48,062 nucleotides of DNA from Pseudomonadota bacterium (GCA_027620495.1 JAQCEA010000016.1:1-48062), one strand, 5' to 3'. Counted from the first letter of the stretch, positions 34,133 through 45,127 are shown. Numbers and translations are program-made. The notes: generated by a model not told the origin, from the sequence alone.

Positions 34133-35533
34133 ATGGCAGATACCACACAGGTTTCTGAACGCAAGGATGACCAGTCGGACCGGCTGACCTCTTTGTATGG
34201 TCTGACCCCAAAGGTGGAATCTGCCATCATTGACGCGGTTCAGTCTGGTGCGGTGCGTCGGCTTCGAACATTAGTGGCACCGTTGCATCCGGCAGATCAG
34301 GCTGATTTGCTTGAACGATTGCCAACCCGCAGCGCCACCGCCATGGTGCGTTTGCTTGGCGATCATCTAGATGCCGAAACCCTTACCTATGTGGATGAGT
34401 CCACCCGCGAAGCTATTATTGAGGCCATCGGCACGGATGGTCTTGCACGACAGCTTCAGGACCTGTCAACAGATGATGCCATCACCATTATCGAAGAACT
34501 GGAACAGGATGATTTGCAGGATGTTCTGGCGGCATTGTCTGCAGAAGACCGGGTATTGGTCGAAGAGGGGCTGTCCTTTCCAGAAGATTCGGCTGGTCGA
34601 TTGATGCAGCGTGAAATCGTCACGGTGCCATCATTTTGGACGGTTGGGCAAACCATTGATTTTTTGCGCAGTGGCAAATCTGCGATTGAAGATTTCTATC
34701 TTATTTTCGTGACCGACCCGTCACGCAAGCCACTTGGTGAAATTGCGCTGAGCCGTTTGTTGTGTGCGCAGCGGCCACGGCGCGTCTCGGAACTGATGGA
34801 TACCGATTTCAGATCAATTCCGGTTGATATGGATCAGGAAGAAGTGGCGGTATTGTTTCGCCGCTACGGTATGGTGAGCGCTGGTGTTGTTGATCCGCAT
34901 AACCGGCTTGTTGGCATGATTACCAATGATGATGTGATCGATGTGATCGATGAAGAAGCCGAAGAAGATTTGTTGGCATTGGCTGGTGTGGGCGATGCCA
35001 ATCTGCGTTCTGGTCTATGGGAAACATTGCAGGGGCGTTCATCTTGGTTATTTATCAATCTGCTAACGGCGGTTCTGGCATCTGCGGTGATTGGTGTTTT
35101 TGATGCCACGATTGAACAGTTAGTGGCCTTGGCCATATTGATGCCGATTGTGGCTTCGATGGGGGGCAATGCGGGGACGCAAACCATGACCGTGGCGGTG
35201 CGCGCCATTGCCCTGCGGCAACTTGATGCGGCGGCAACACGCCAATTTGTTTTGCGTGAACTGATTGTGGCGACAACCAACGGGTTGTTATTTGCTGCCT
35301 TGGCGGCGGGGCTATCCTATTTTTGGTTTGGGGATCAGAACATTGCCATAGTGATGGCGGTGGCGATGATGGCCAATTTGCTGGTTGCCGGGCTAAGCGG
35401 TACATTTGTGCCGGTTGGCCTGATGCGCGCCGGTGTTGATCCGGCTGTTGCCTCTAGCGTATTTGTTACCACCATTACTGATGTTGTTGGGTTTTTCGTT
35501 TTTCTGGGGTTGGCGGCGATGTATTTGATCTAG
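34133..35533 (+). CDS. mgtE: Magnesium transporter MgtE
   Basis: A 466-residue Mg2+ channel/transporter. A cytosolic MgtE N domain (about residues 25-130, ALHP-like LHPADQADLLERLP), a CBS pair (about 135-270, ending RLVGMITNDDVIDVIDEEAEED) and five helices follow in order. The pore motifs MGGNAGTQTMTV and DVVGFFVFLG are intact. Acidic residues in the N and CBS domains sense Mg2+ in known members. ATG 34133 is preferred to TTG 34118, with GGAG upstream. Two palindromes precede it. Confidence 0.95.
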   Translation: MADTTQVSERKDDQSDRLTSLYGLTPKVESAIIDAVQSGAVRRLRTLVAPLHPADQADLLERLPTRSATAMVRLLGDHLDAETLTYVDESTREAIIEAIGTDGLARQLQDLSTDDAITIIEELEQDDLQDVLAALSAEDRVLVEEGLSFPEDSAGRLMQREIVTVPSFWTVGQTIDFLRSGKSAIEDFYLIFVTDPSRKPLGEIALSRLLCAQRPRRVSELMDTDFRSIPVDMDQEEVAVLFRRYGMVSAGVVDPHNRLVGMITNDDVIDVIDEEAEEDLLALAGVGDANLRSGLWETLQGRSSWLFINLLTAVLASAVIGVFDATIEQLVALAILMPIVASMGGNAGTQTMTVAVRAIALRQLDAAATRQFVLRELIVATTNGLLFAALAAGLSYFWFGDQNIAIVMAVAMMANLLVAGLSGTFVPVGLMRAGVDPAVASSVFVTTITDVVGFFVFLGLAAMYLI

Positions 35534-35581
35534 CTGAATGGCGGGTCATGGCGCTCTTGATTGCCCGGTGGATAGTCTTTG

Positions 35582-35995
35582 ATGACAGTGCATTTGAAAA
35601 AATTATCGGTGGGGTCGCAATCGCTTGAGACTTTGCGTGCATGGCAGGCGTTACGTTTGTCGGAAACCGGCCGATTAATGCATGTCACGCGCAATCGGCC
35701 GCGCCTGGCCGAGGAAATTTTAGATGGCGGGTCGATTTACTGGATTATCAAAGGCGTGATGAGCGCGCGCCAAAACATTATTGATTTGGCCGAAGTGCAA
35801 CGTGCTGATGGTCAAGTTGCATGTGGTCTCGTGCTCAGCCCTGATCTTGTCGCTACAGTGCCGACAAAAATGCGGATTTTTCAGGGCTGGCGCTATTTAG
35901 AGACTGAAGACGCACCGGCAGATTTGACCGCCCCGTTTGACGAAAGCATGCCGCCCGCCTTGGTGGCGGAATTGCGCGAGCTTGGTGTGTTGTAA
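35582..35995 (+). CDS. DUF1489 family protein
   Basis: A 137-residue protein of DUF1489, a family found mainly in Alphaproteobacteria. HVTRNRPRLAEEILDGGSIYWIIKGVMSARQ and CGLVLSPDLVATVPTKMRIFQGWRYL are its characteristic blocks. No role is known. ATG 35582 is preferred to TTG 35579. It lies 48 bp after mgtE and may be cotranscribed. It is convergent with the nuclease-fold gene. Confidence 0.88.
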   Translation: MTVHLKKLSVGSQSLETLRAWQALRLSETGRLMHVTRNRPRLAEEILDGGSIYWIIKGVMSARQNIIDLAEVQRADGQVACGLVLSPDLVATVPTKMRIFQGWRYLETEDAPADLTAPFDESMPPALVAELRELGVL

Positions 35996-36025
35996 ATAGG
36001 CGATGGGGCGTAAGGGCTTGGGTAT

Positions 36026-36538
36026 TTAATTCTGGCGGCGCCATTCCCACGGCAGAATAAATGCCCCGCGCCAGACACCTTTGAGTGCTGTTTTTGCCTG
36101 TTCTTCATCTGCTATATAAAGATCAGAAAATTGCCGATACGCCACCGCATGTCCGGACCGCACCATGGCCGCGCCAATGTCGGTTGACCCGTTAAAGCAC
36201 TGCATGACCAACCGCCCATATCGGTCGACATCACGCAGGCTACATTGCAAATCTTTATCTGTACCTATCAGCGCGTTTAGCTGGCGTTGTGCGGCGCTGC
36301 CGCAGCCCCAAAGCACCCCGTTTTGATCTGTGCATTGTTGCTTTAATTCCGGGGCATCAATGCCAAAAAGGCGTATCCGCAAATCGCCGCTTCGCAAACT
36401 GTCACCATCGCTGACTTTTGTGATGTGTACGCGCCCTGATAAATCATAGGTAGTGGCGCGCGCTGTATCAGAAAGAACAGTTGCCCCGGCCAGAAAAATG
36501 GCAAAACATTTAAAAACAACCCGAAACACAAAACACAT
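36026..36538 (-). CDS. Secreted thermonuclease-like (SNase domain) protein
   Basis: A 170-residue protein with a signal peptide (FKCFAIFLAGATVLSDTARA) and one staphylococcal-nuclease-like OB fold. KVSDGDSLRSGDLRIRLFGIDAPEL gives the Asp/Arg catalytic strand, and RDVDRYGRLVMQCF and MVRSGHAVAYRQFSD complete it. Four cysteines in the middle part could make disulfides. It is probably a periplasmic or exported Ca-dependent nuclease. It lies downstream of the MFS gene on the same strand, with a 16-bp repeat array between them. Confidence 0.85.
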   Translation of the reverse strand: MCFVFRVVFKCFAIFLAGATVLSDTARATTYDLSGRVHITKVSDGDSLRSGDLRIRLFGIDAPELKQQCTDQNGVLWGCGSAAQRQLNALIGTDKDLQCSLRDVDRYGRLVMQCFNGSTDIGAAMVRSGHAVAYRQFSDLYIADEEQAKTALKGVWRGAFILPWEWRRQN

Positions 36539-36575
36539 ACGAAACGGTATAATGTTTACGATGAAATTGCCAGCG

Positions 36576-36639
36576 CCTGATGCTGTTCATTCCTGATGCT
36601 GTTCATTCCTGATGCTGTTAATTCCTGATGCTGTTAATT
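36576..36639. repeat. 16-bp tandem repeat, four units, over the MFS stop codon
   Basis: Two copies of CCTGATGCTGTTCATT (36576-36591, 36592-36607) are followed by two of CCTGATGCTGTTAATT (36608-36623, 36624-36639). The TAA stop of the minus-strand MFS gene (36636-36634) lies in the last unit; the other three units are untranslated. Confidence 0.9.
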
Positions 36640-37923
36640 TACGTAGGGATTATCCTTAAATGGATCTTTGGCCGCATCATCTTTGTCTTTGTCAGTCCAT
36701 TCAGCTTCTGGGTTCAGGCCAGCGGCGACACTGGTAATATTTTTTGGAAAGGCGACAAAGGGGCCTTGTGCTTGGTTTGGTACAGAGGTACGAAGCCGCA
36801 TCCGGATCACAACAAATATTGATAAAGCTACAAGGATAAGGGCGATTGCTGGCATAAAGCTGCGCGACCCCAAAATTTCAATGATGGTTGCGGCAAAGGG
36901 TGATCCAACCACCGCGCCAGCACCATTCACCATAAGCAGGCCAGAGGACATGGCCACCATCTGGCTGGGAGGCAGAAAATCATTGGCATGTGCGATAAAA
37001 AGCGAATAGAGCGAAAACGTCAAACCGCCAAAGATCACTGTAAAAATCAGCAATGATAAAAATTCATCAGCGCCAAAAAAACCGGCGATAGAAACGCAAA
37101 CCGCACCGGTAGAGGCGGCACCCAAAATCACCAGCCGCCGATCAAACTTGTCAGACAAACGTCCGACCGGATATTGCAAAAGCAATGTGCCGACCGTGAT
37201 CGCTGTCATAAAATAACCGATTTCTGTATTATTCAGGCCAAGATTGCGGCCATAAACCGGACCCATACCAAACAGCATTGATATGATAAGACCGGTTATG
37301 GCCATGCCAACAACCGATAGCGGTGATACTTGCAAAAGCCGGCGAAATCTTAGCCGGTCTGGGGCCTCAAAATTAGGCGCCGCATTTACCGTGATCAAGA
37401 TTGGCACAACCGCAATTGACACCATGACTGATGCCATCAAAAATAGGCCCACACCGCCGGGTTCGCCAAGGCCAATCATCAACTGGCCTAAACCCATGCC
37501 CCCCATATTCACAATCATATAAAGGGATAGCAATTGGCCGCGGGTGGCATTGGTGGCTTTGTCGTTTAACCAGCTTTCGCACACGATATACATGCCAGCA
37601 AAACCAAAGCCACTGGCAAGCCGCATGGAGGCCCACAAAATAGGGTCAGCAAAGGCAACATGCATCAAAACTGCGGCCGATGCGATCGCTGACATAGCGC
37701 CAAAAACCCGGACATGGCCAACACCTGCCAAAATATTTGGCACGATGATCGATCCTAAAAAAATGCCAGCATAATACCCAGACATCACAAAACCGGTGGC
37801 AATATTGCTAAAGCCAATTTCAGGCGCGCGTGTACCAAGCAAAACATTTTGCAGGCCACTGCCAGACGAAATCATCAGCAGACCAAAAAATAATGTCCAA
37901 GATGCTATGACCGAGCGAAACAT
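36634..37923 (-). CDS. MFS transporter (YcaD-like)
   Basis: A 429-residue major facilitator with twelve predicted helices. GFVMSGYYAGIFLGSIIVPNIL near helix 2 and QYPVGRLSDKFDRRLVILGAA after helix 8 carry the MFS loop motif. The C-terminus is a charged tail (EWTDKDKDDAAKDPFKDNPYVN). The layout resembles the YcaD-like subfamily; the substrate is unknown. AGGA lies 10 bases before the ATG. The stop codon sits in a tandem repeat array. Confidence 0.87.
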   Translation of the reverse strand: MFRSVIASWTLFFGLLMISSGSGLQNVLLGTRAPEIGFSNIATGFVMSGYYAGIFLGSIIVPNILAGVGHVRVFGAMSAIASAAVLMHVAFADPILWASMRLASGFGFAGMYIVCESWLNDKATNATRGQLLSLYMIVNMGGMGLGQLMIGLGEPGGVGLFLMASVMVSIAVVPILITVNAAPNFEAPDRLRFRRLLQVSPLSVVGMAITGLIISMLFGMGPVYGRNLGLNNTEIGYFMTAITVGTLLLQYPVGRLSDKFDRRLVILGAASTGAVCVSIAGFFGADEFLSLLIFTVIFGGLTFSLYSLFIAHANDFLPPSQMVAMSSGLLMVNGAGAVVGSPFAATIIEILGSRSFMPAIALILVALSIFVVIRMRLRTSVPNQAQGPFVAFPKNITSVAAGLNPEAEWTDKDKDDAAKDPFKDNPYVN

Positions 37924-38017
37924 ATGGCTGGAGTCCTAATGAAGTGGTGCGAATAGCCGTCTGTTTGCCTATCTGCAACACCAACGACGCTGTCACGCAT
38001 ATAATTCAGCATACAAG

Positions 38018-38070
38018 CTGTAAAGCGGCTGAATTTCATGCGCCACTGATACGGCTACAAAGCTTTACAG
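38018..38070. promoter_or_regulatory. 9-bp inverted repeat upstream of the MFS gene
   Basis: CTGTAAAGC (38018-38026) and GCTTTACAG (38062-38070) are perfect complements, 35 bases apart, in the 255-bp spacer between the MFS start and the glnE 3' end. This could be an operator pair or a long hairpin in the MFS leader. Confidence 0.4.
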
Positions 38071-38149
38071 GTCTGTCTTAAATGCGTTGAAAGGTCGTCG
38101 TTTTAACAACAATCGTTGCAGGTTGGGCTGATTTCATGACGGTTTTTCG

Positions 38150-38193
38150 GCTGGTGTCATGCTGGTGTCATGCTGGTGTCATGCTTGTGTCAT
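38150..38193. repeat. 11-bp tandem repeat, four units, over the glnE stop codon
   Basis: Three perfect copies of GCTGGTGTCAT (38150-38160, 38161-38171, 38172-38182) and one GCTTGTGTCAT (38183-38193). The TGA stop of glnE on the minus strand (38181-38179) lies inside the third unit, so the last codons of GlnE are written by the repeat. Confidence 0.9.
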
Positions 38194-41061
38194 ATAGGTG
38201 TCGATCGCCTGAATGACTGTGCTGACAATAAGATCAAAATGATGTTGAAATTGCGTTTCATCCGGAAAATCCAGCCGCCGCAGCATAAAATGATGCAACC
38301 CGTGCGGCAAGCTATCTGTTGCTGGTGCCAACGGGCCCAGCGTCAGACGCAAACTATGATGAATTTCGTTCAAAAATTTTGAAGCCTCGGTCATATCTTC
38401 ATAACAGTTGCTGTCAATCACGCCCTTGTCATAAAGGGTCTGCAGAATGACACGGGCGGATTGGCCACTGCCAGAAAATAGCGCGCCATATTGCAAGCGC
38501 CACGCCTGTGTCAGCAAATCAAAATCGGTTAAGCCGCCAGCGATCTGTCGCAGATGCCATTGTGATGCGGGCTTTTGCTGTTTTTGAATACGTTGGCGCA
38601 TATCTGAAATTGCCGTCACCAAACGATCTTTTGGCTGATTATGGTTGATGATGCTGTTGATCAGTTGCTGTATTTTGTCGTTCAGGTCAGCATCACCAGC
38701 AATCGGTCTTGCCTTTGTCAGGGCTTGCTTTTCCCAAATCCATGCGTCACGGTCAAAATATGTGGCAAGACGGTCAATCGATGTGGCGACAGCGCCAGCT
38801 TGCCCTTCGGGGCGTAACCTTAAATCGACATCATAAAGTGTGCCTTCGGCGGTTGGTGTGCTGATCCAACTGACCATGGTTTGCGCCAACCGTAAAACAT
38901 AACTGGCAGCTGGCAATTTTCGTTGACCATTTGAAACAACATCTGGGTCGGCATCATAAAGAATCAGTAAATCAAGATCAGACCCAGCGGTGAGCTGTTT
39001 GACCCCAAGCCGCCCCAGCGCGACAATACTGATCTCGACATCGATTTCACCATAACGCCGCACCATATCGGCACGCACCAATGTCAAAACGCTGTCAATC
39101 GCCGCCTCGGCAATGGCGGTGAGGCTAGCTTCGAGTTGATCTGTATCATTTGCAAAGCTTAATGTTTGAACCTGTGCGCGAAATTTTAACTCGCGCACCA
39201 AAATCTTAATTTGATCTAACGCCAATTCAACTGGCAGTTCCGCTATCTTTTCGTGAAACAGTTTTTTCAGACTGTTCGGTTCTTCAATGGGTGCGAAAAA
39301 AGCCCGGTATAGCAACAGGTCAAATAAAGCTGGATAGCGGCGCAACCGGTCACAAATTTGCGGCGATAGCACCAGCATGTCACAAAGCAATCTTGTTAAT
39401 TGCGGGTTGTAATCAAGCAACGAGAAAATTTGCACGCTGGCTGGCAACCCTTCGATAAATTGTGCAAGCGCGGCAAAAATATCATCAGGGGCGGCCGCGG
39501 TTGCAAAATGCATCAAAATGTCAGGCATCAGCCGGTTCAGCAAAACCCGTGCGCGCTCGCTTCTCGTGGCAGCAATCCGCCCTGCCATCCAGCCTGATAA
39601 TGTATCGGCAACATCATGCGGCCGGGCAAATCCGTTTTGCGCCAACCACGCCACCAGCGAGTCGTAATCATCAAGCAGGATATTTTTATGGCTTGCCGTA
39701 TGATCAGCTGGGCTGTGTAAAATTTTATGTTCGGCATGCAGGGCGATTATATCTTGCACGGCGGCGAGTGCGGCGCATAAATCTGCCGGTTCGGCATGTC
39801 CCATAAAATTGGCAAAATGCGCCAGTTCAGACTGGCTGCGGGGCAGGCTGTGTGTTTGGCTGTCTGCCAGCATCTGGATACGGTGTTCAGTCCGGCGCAA
39901 CTGATGATAGGCGGCGATTAATGCGCTGGCCTGATCAGATGTGATCCAGTCAAACTTGGCAAGGGCGCGCAAAGCGGCTGCCGTTTGATGTTGCCGCAGC
40001 GAGGGTTCTCTGCCCCCCGCCACAAGTTGCAACACATGGGTAAAAAATTCAATTTGCCGGATACCGTTTTTGCCAATTTTCAGATTATAGCCAAGCCATC
40101 CATTGCTTTGCGGCGGGCGTCTTAGCATTGTTTTCATATCTTCCATGACTGTGTAGTCAAGCGTGCGCCGCCAGATAAAGGGCTGGATTTGAGATAGAAA
40201 CCGCTTGGCAATCTGCACATCACCAGCAACAGGCCGCGCCCGGATAAATGCCGCGCGTTCCCATGTGCGGGCCAGTGATTCATAATAGCCAATCGCCGCA
40301 TCAACATCGATACTGACGGCGGTGGCACCGGGGTCGGGCCGCAGCCGCAAATCAACACGCCAGCCAATGCCATCAGCGGTTGTCGCGCTTAACAGCCTGA
40401 CTAGATCGCGGGTCAATCCCACATAAAATGGCTGGGCCTGTTCTTGTCTAAGTGGCGCTATTGCCAGATCGTGCAATATCAGCAGATCAACGTCAGACGA
40501 ATAATTCAATTCTTCAGCGCCAAGCTTGCCAAGGGCAATAATTGTCCAGCCACATCCCTGCATTGAACTGTCAACCGGACCAATTTTGCCGCGGGTCACG
40601 GCAAGATTAATCAAAAAGGCAAGGCTTGCGCCAAGTGCGGTATCGGCAGCATGGCTGAGCCACGCCATCTGGGTTTCGGTATCACATAAGCCAGCCAGAT
40701 CGCTAAGCGCCACGGCGAGACAGCTTCGGCCGCGCCAACGACGGATGGCCAGCATGGCACCAGCATCATCGGATGCGCGCTCCATTTCGGCCAAAAATTC
40801 CTGTTTGGCACGTGCCATGACATCTGCACCATGGCCATTTAGGATGCTGTTAATATCATCACTATGTTTCAGGGCTATACGCCGCAAATGTTGGCTGCCA
40901 ACAATCATACTGGCAATTTTTTCAGCGCTGAATGCGGGTGTGCCGACCGTTTGACTGGTCAGATTGGCCGCCAGTTCAGCATAAATATCCTGATCCGCCC
41001 CATGCAGAATTGGCATGTCAGGGCAGACAGAATCAAAAAATCTTTCACCACGCGAATCCAT
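38179..41061 (-). CDS. glnE: Bifunctional glutamine synthetase adenylyltransferase/adenylyl-removing enzyme GlnE
   Basis: A 960-residue enzyme, near the family length, that adds or removes AMP on glutamine synthetase under PII control. Two nucleotidyltransferase domains are visible: LGKLGAEELNYSSDVDLLILHD (about residues 174-195, deadenylylation side) and LGRLGVKQLTAGSDLDLLILYD (about 688-709, adenylylation side), joined by a long helical linker. The final residues MTQA are encoded within a tandem repeat. It lies 9 bp after the MATE gene on the same strand and is probably cotranscribed. It connects functionally with glnK-amtB at 25 kb. Confidence 0.96.
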   Translation of the reverse strand: MDSRGERFFDSVCPDMPILHGADQDIYAELAANLTSQTVGTPAFSAEKIASMIVGSQHLRRIALKHSDDINSILNGHGADVMARAKQEFLAEMERASDDAGAMLAIRRWRGRSCLAVALSDLAGLCDTETQMAWLSHAADTALGASLAFLINLAVTRGKIGPVDSSMQGCGWTIIALGKLGAEELNYSSDVDLLILHDLAIAPLRQEQAQPFYVGLTRDLVRLLSATTADGIGWRVDLRLRPDPGATAVSIDVDAAIGYYESLARTWERAAFIRARPVAGDVQIAKRFLSQIQPFIWRRTLDYTVMEDMKTMLRRPPQSNGWLGYNLKIGKNGIRQIEFFTHVLQLVAGGREPSLRQHQTAAALRALAKFDWITSDQASALIAAYHQLRRTEHRIQMLADSQTHSLPRSQSELAHFANFMGHAEPADLCAALAAVQDIIALHAEHKILHSPADHTASHKNILLDDYDSLVAWLAQNGFARPHDVADTLSGWMAGRIAATRSERARVLLNRLMPDILMHFATAAAPDDIFAALAQFIEGLPASVQIFSLLDYNPQLTRLLCDMLVLSPQICDRLRRYPALFDLLLYRAFFAPIEEPNSLKKLFHEKIAELPVELALDQIKILVRELKFRAQVQTLSFANDTDQLEASLTAIAEAAIDSVLTLVRADMVRRYGEIDVEISIVALGRLGVKQLTAGSDLDLLILYDADPDVVSNGQRKLPAASYVLRLAQTMVSWISTPTAEGTLYDVDLRLRPEGQAGAVATSIDRLATYFDRDAWIWEKQALTKARPIAGDADLNDKIQQLINSIINHNQPKDRLVTAISDMRQRIQKQQKPASQWHLRQIAGGLTDFDLLTQAWRLQYGALFSGSGQSARVILQTLYDKGVIDSNCYEDMTEASKFLNEIHHSLRLTLGPLAPATDSLPHGLHHFMLRRLDFPDETQFQHHFDLIVSTVIQAIDTYMTQA

Positions 41062-41070
41062 TGCGTCATG

Positions 41071-42471
41071 TTACCCCATTAAAATCGATCCGCCAGAATT
41101 TATCCGCTGGACAGACCGATGCATACGCCAGCCAAGCGAGAGCGCCGCGGCGGTCAGACCGATCAGCAGGCCAAGCCATAAACCAACCGGCCCCCCATCA
41201 AAATAAAATGCGAAAATGGCACCGCTAACCACGCCAATGCCCCAAAAACTGCCAACTGAAAGCAGGGCTGGCCATTTTGTATCATTCAGCCCCCGCAAAA
41301 CCGAAATGCCGATCACTTGTGCACCATCAACCGTTTGAAACATTGCGGTAATCATCACCAGCGGTATGGCAAGGCTGATGACATCTTTTGTTAATAGATC
41401 TGTCGCCCCCAAAAATAATTCGATCAGCGGTACCGGAAACAGCGCAATAAACAGCGCCGTAACACAGGTAACGGCCAGCGCGGCAATCATCGCCGCCCAT
41501 GCCGCCCGCCCGATATTGTTGCGGTCATTGGCCCCGGCAAAATGGCCGACCCGTACCGAGCTTGCCTGTCCAAGTGCAAGAGGTATCATAAAGGCAACGG
41601 CGGCAATCTGGTTGGCAATGGCCGAGGCCGCCAGCGGCGCTGTACCAAACAAACCAATCATCAACGCCACGGCAATAAACATGCCGGTTTCAGCCACAAT
41701 CGTCAGACCAATAGGCGTGCCAATTTTCAACATGCGCCAGGTAATTTGCCAATCCATCACCCAGATACGATGAAAGGGGGCAGAGGCACGATAGGGCGCG
41801 CTGAGGCCAATATAAATCAGCAAACCGCCGCCCATCAGCAGATAAATCACACTTGTTGACAAGGCAATCCCATTCAGCCCCATGGCCGGAAATGGGCCAA
41901 TACCATTGATTAGCATATGATTGGCGATGATATTGGCACCCAGCCCAAGGGCGGCTGCTACAACCTGTGGAATTGGTCGTTGATGCGAAATGACATATTG
42001 CCGGGCGACAAAATAAATAAAGACAAAGGGGATGCCAACTGCCAGCCACAACAAGAATTCATCAGCATGCGCGATGATGTCTGGGTCCTGGCCAAGCCAG
42101 ATCAGCACGGTGCGCCCTTTCGCAATAGGCAAGATAAAAACCAAACCAACAGCTACCGCTAGAAACAGGCCCTGACGAAATGCACGGCGGACCAAACGGT
42201 CGTCATTGCCCCCAAGCCCCTGTGCCACCAATGGGCCAACCGCCAACATCAAGCCCATACCCATAAAGAAAAATGGCTGGAAATAACGTGCCGCCAATGA
42301 CCCGGCGGCAAGCTCATGCGTGCCAAGCTGGCCCATCGCGATAATATCCGCCGTATTAATGCCAATTGACATTAATTGCCCGAGTGCCAGTGGGATGGCG
42401 AGGGTCAGTGTTTTGCGAAAATGCACGGTCCAAGACATGGTCTGGCTTGTAACAGGAGGGCGGCGGGTCAT
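41071..42471 (-). CDS. MATE-family efflux transporter (NorM-like)
   Basis: A 466-residue inner-membrane antiporter with twelve helices in two MatE repeats. LAIPLALGQLMSIGINTADIIAMGQLGTHELAAGSL begins repeat 1 and GTPIGLTIVAETGMFIAVALMIGLFGTAPLAAS begins repeat 2, both typical of NorM. It exports cationic drugs or metabolites using Na+ or H+. ATG 42471 has a weak ribosome-binding site; ATG 42438 is an alternative. It is upstream of glnE in one transcription unit and divergent from rlmE. Confidence 0.92.
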   Translation of the reverse strand: MTRRPPVTSQTMSWTVHFRKTLTLAIPLALGQLMSIGINTADIIAMGQLGTHELAAGSLAARYFQPFFFMGMGLMLAVGPLVAQGLGGNDDRLVRRAFRQGLFLAVAVGLVFILPIAKGRTVLIWLGQDPDIIAHADEFLLWLAVGIPFVFIYFVARQYVISHQRPIPQVVAAALGLGANIIANHMLINGIGPFPAMGLNGIALSTSVIYLLMGGGLLIYIGLSAPYRASAPFHRIWVMDWQITWRMLKIGTPIGLTIVAETGMFIAVALMIGLFGTAPLAASAIANQIAAVAFMIPLALGQASSVRVGHFAGANDRNNIGRAAWAAMIAALAVTCVTALFIALFPVPLIELFLGATDLLTKDVISLAIPLVMITAMFQTVDGAQVIGISVLRGLNDTKWPALLSVGSFWGIGVVSGAIFAFYFDGGPVGLWLGLLIGLTAAALSLGWRMHRSVQRINSGGSILMG

Positions 42472-42532
42472 ATCATCTGGTACTGCTTAAACATGTGAGG
42501 GGCCGCCGGAATTAGGCGCGAAAAAATATCAC

Positions 42533-42545
42533 GTAAAAATTTTAC
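42533..42545. promoter_or_regulatory. Small palindrome in the MATE/rlmE divergent spacer
   Basis: GTAAAA-A-TTTTAC at 42533-42545, a perfect 13-bp palindrome in the 184-bp spacer. The A/T content is high, so chance or promoter composition could explain it. Confidence 0.3.
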
Positions 42546-42655
42546 TGTAAAAGCCATAGTAATGCTAAGGTCGTTTTACTCAATTTTGTCCGGTGTTATG
42601 ACATGCCGGTGATGCAGAGTTTAACCTGATTTATCGATTTGGTGGGTATCCAAAA

Positions 42656-43411
42656 ATGGCAAAGCAAAATGGCGGCAATGCCGGGAAAAAAGGCCCATCA
42701 GGCCGCAGTTACCGCAATGCAACGGGTCTTACTCGTCAGCCTAAAAAAATGCGTGGCCGCAAGGTGTCGTCCCAGCGTTGGTTGACCCGGCAATTAAATG
42801 ACCCGTTCGTTGCCGAAGCCAAATCACGGGGTTTTAGGTCGCGGGCGGCGCTAAAACTTGAACAAATTGACGATCGCTACAATTTACTAAAGCCCGGCAT
42901 GGCGGTTGTTGATCTTGGTTGTGCGCCGGGGGGCTGGATGCAGGTTGTGTCGATGCGCACCAAATTAGGCCAAGGCACCGCCCGCCTTGTTGGTATTGAT
43001 TTGCTGGAAACTGAGGGGGTAGTCGGGGCTGATATTTTCGCAGGAGACGTCACCGACCCGCAGATGCTAACCGCGGTTGAAACAGCGATAGGCGGAGCGG
43101 CTGACGGGGTGTTGAGCGATATGGCCGCCGATACCACCGGGCACCGGCCGACAGATCATTTACGTACCACGGCGTTGTTAGAAGCGGCGCTGGATTTTGC
43201 CCTCGGTATATTGAATGAAGACGGATTTTTTCTGGCAAAATGTTTTCGCGGCGGGGCTGAAAAAACAGTGCTTGATGTGATGCAGCAGAATTTTGCCACG
43301 GTGCGTCATGTCAAACCAGCGGCCAGCCGGTCAGAATCAGTCGAAAGCTATGTTTTGGCAACTGGGTTTCATGGCCGTAACCGCACGGCGATGCAGGAAA
43401 TAGACAGCTGA
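42656..43411 (+). CDS. rlmE: 23S rRNA 2'-O-ribose methyltransferase RlmE (FtsJ/RrmJ)
   Basis: A 251-residue SAM-dependent enzyme that methylates the 23S A-loop uridine (U2552 in E. coli). The catalytic K-D-K-E set is visible: RSRAALKLEQID, LSDMAAD, FLAKCFRGG and SESVESYVLA. The SAM site is VVDLGCAPGGWMQV. A basic N-terminal extension of about 45 residues (rich in K, R, G) is longer than in E. coli and usual in Alphaproteobacteria. GGTGGG lies upstream of the ATG. Confidence 0.95.
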   Translation: MAKQNGGNAGKKGPSGRSYRNATGLTRQPKKMRGRKVSSQRWLTRQLNDPFVAEAKSRGFRSRAALKLEQIDDRYNLLKPGMAVVDLGCAPGGWMQVVSMRTKLGQGTARLVGIDLLETEGVVGADIFAGDVTDPQMLTAVETAIGGAADGVLSDMAADTTGHRPTDHLRTTALLEAALDFALGILNEDGFFLAKCFRGGAEKTVLDVMQQNFATVRHVKPAASRSESVESYVLATGFHGRNRTAMQEIDS

Positions 43412-43527
43412 TATTTTGCCCAATGGCTGGCGGTGTCACCCGGTTCTGGCGGAAATTTGCCACCCTGTCATTTTGCCGGAATATTTTCACTTATTTCCCT
43501 ATCAAAACCAGATGGCTTTGGGTATAG

Positions 43528-45027
<1,500 letters not shown>

Positions 45028-45127
45028 CCCCGACATGAAGTTTACACCGCAACCCGGCAAAGAATTGAGCGTGCAAGGGTGCCGTTTTTTAAAGGGCCGG
45101 TTCGCGCCCGTATGTGGATAGAGTGAT

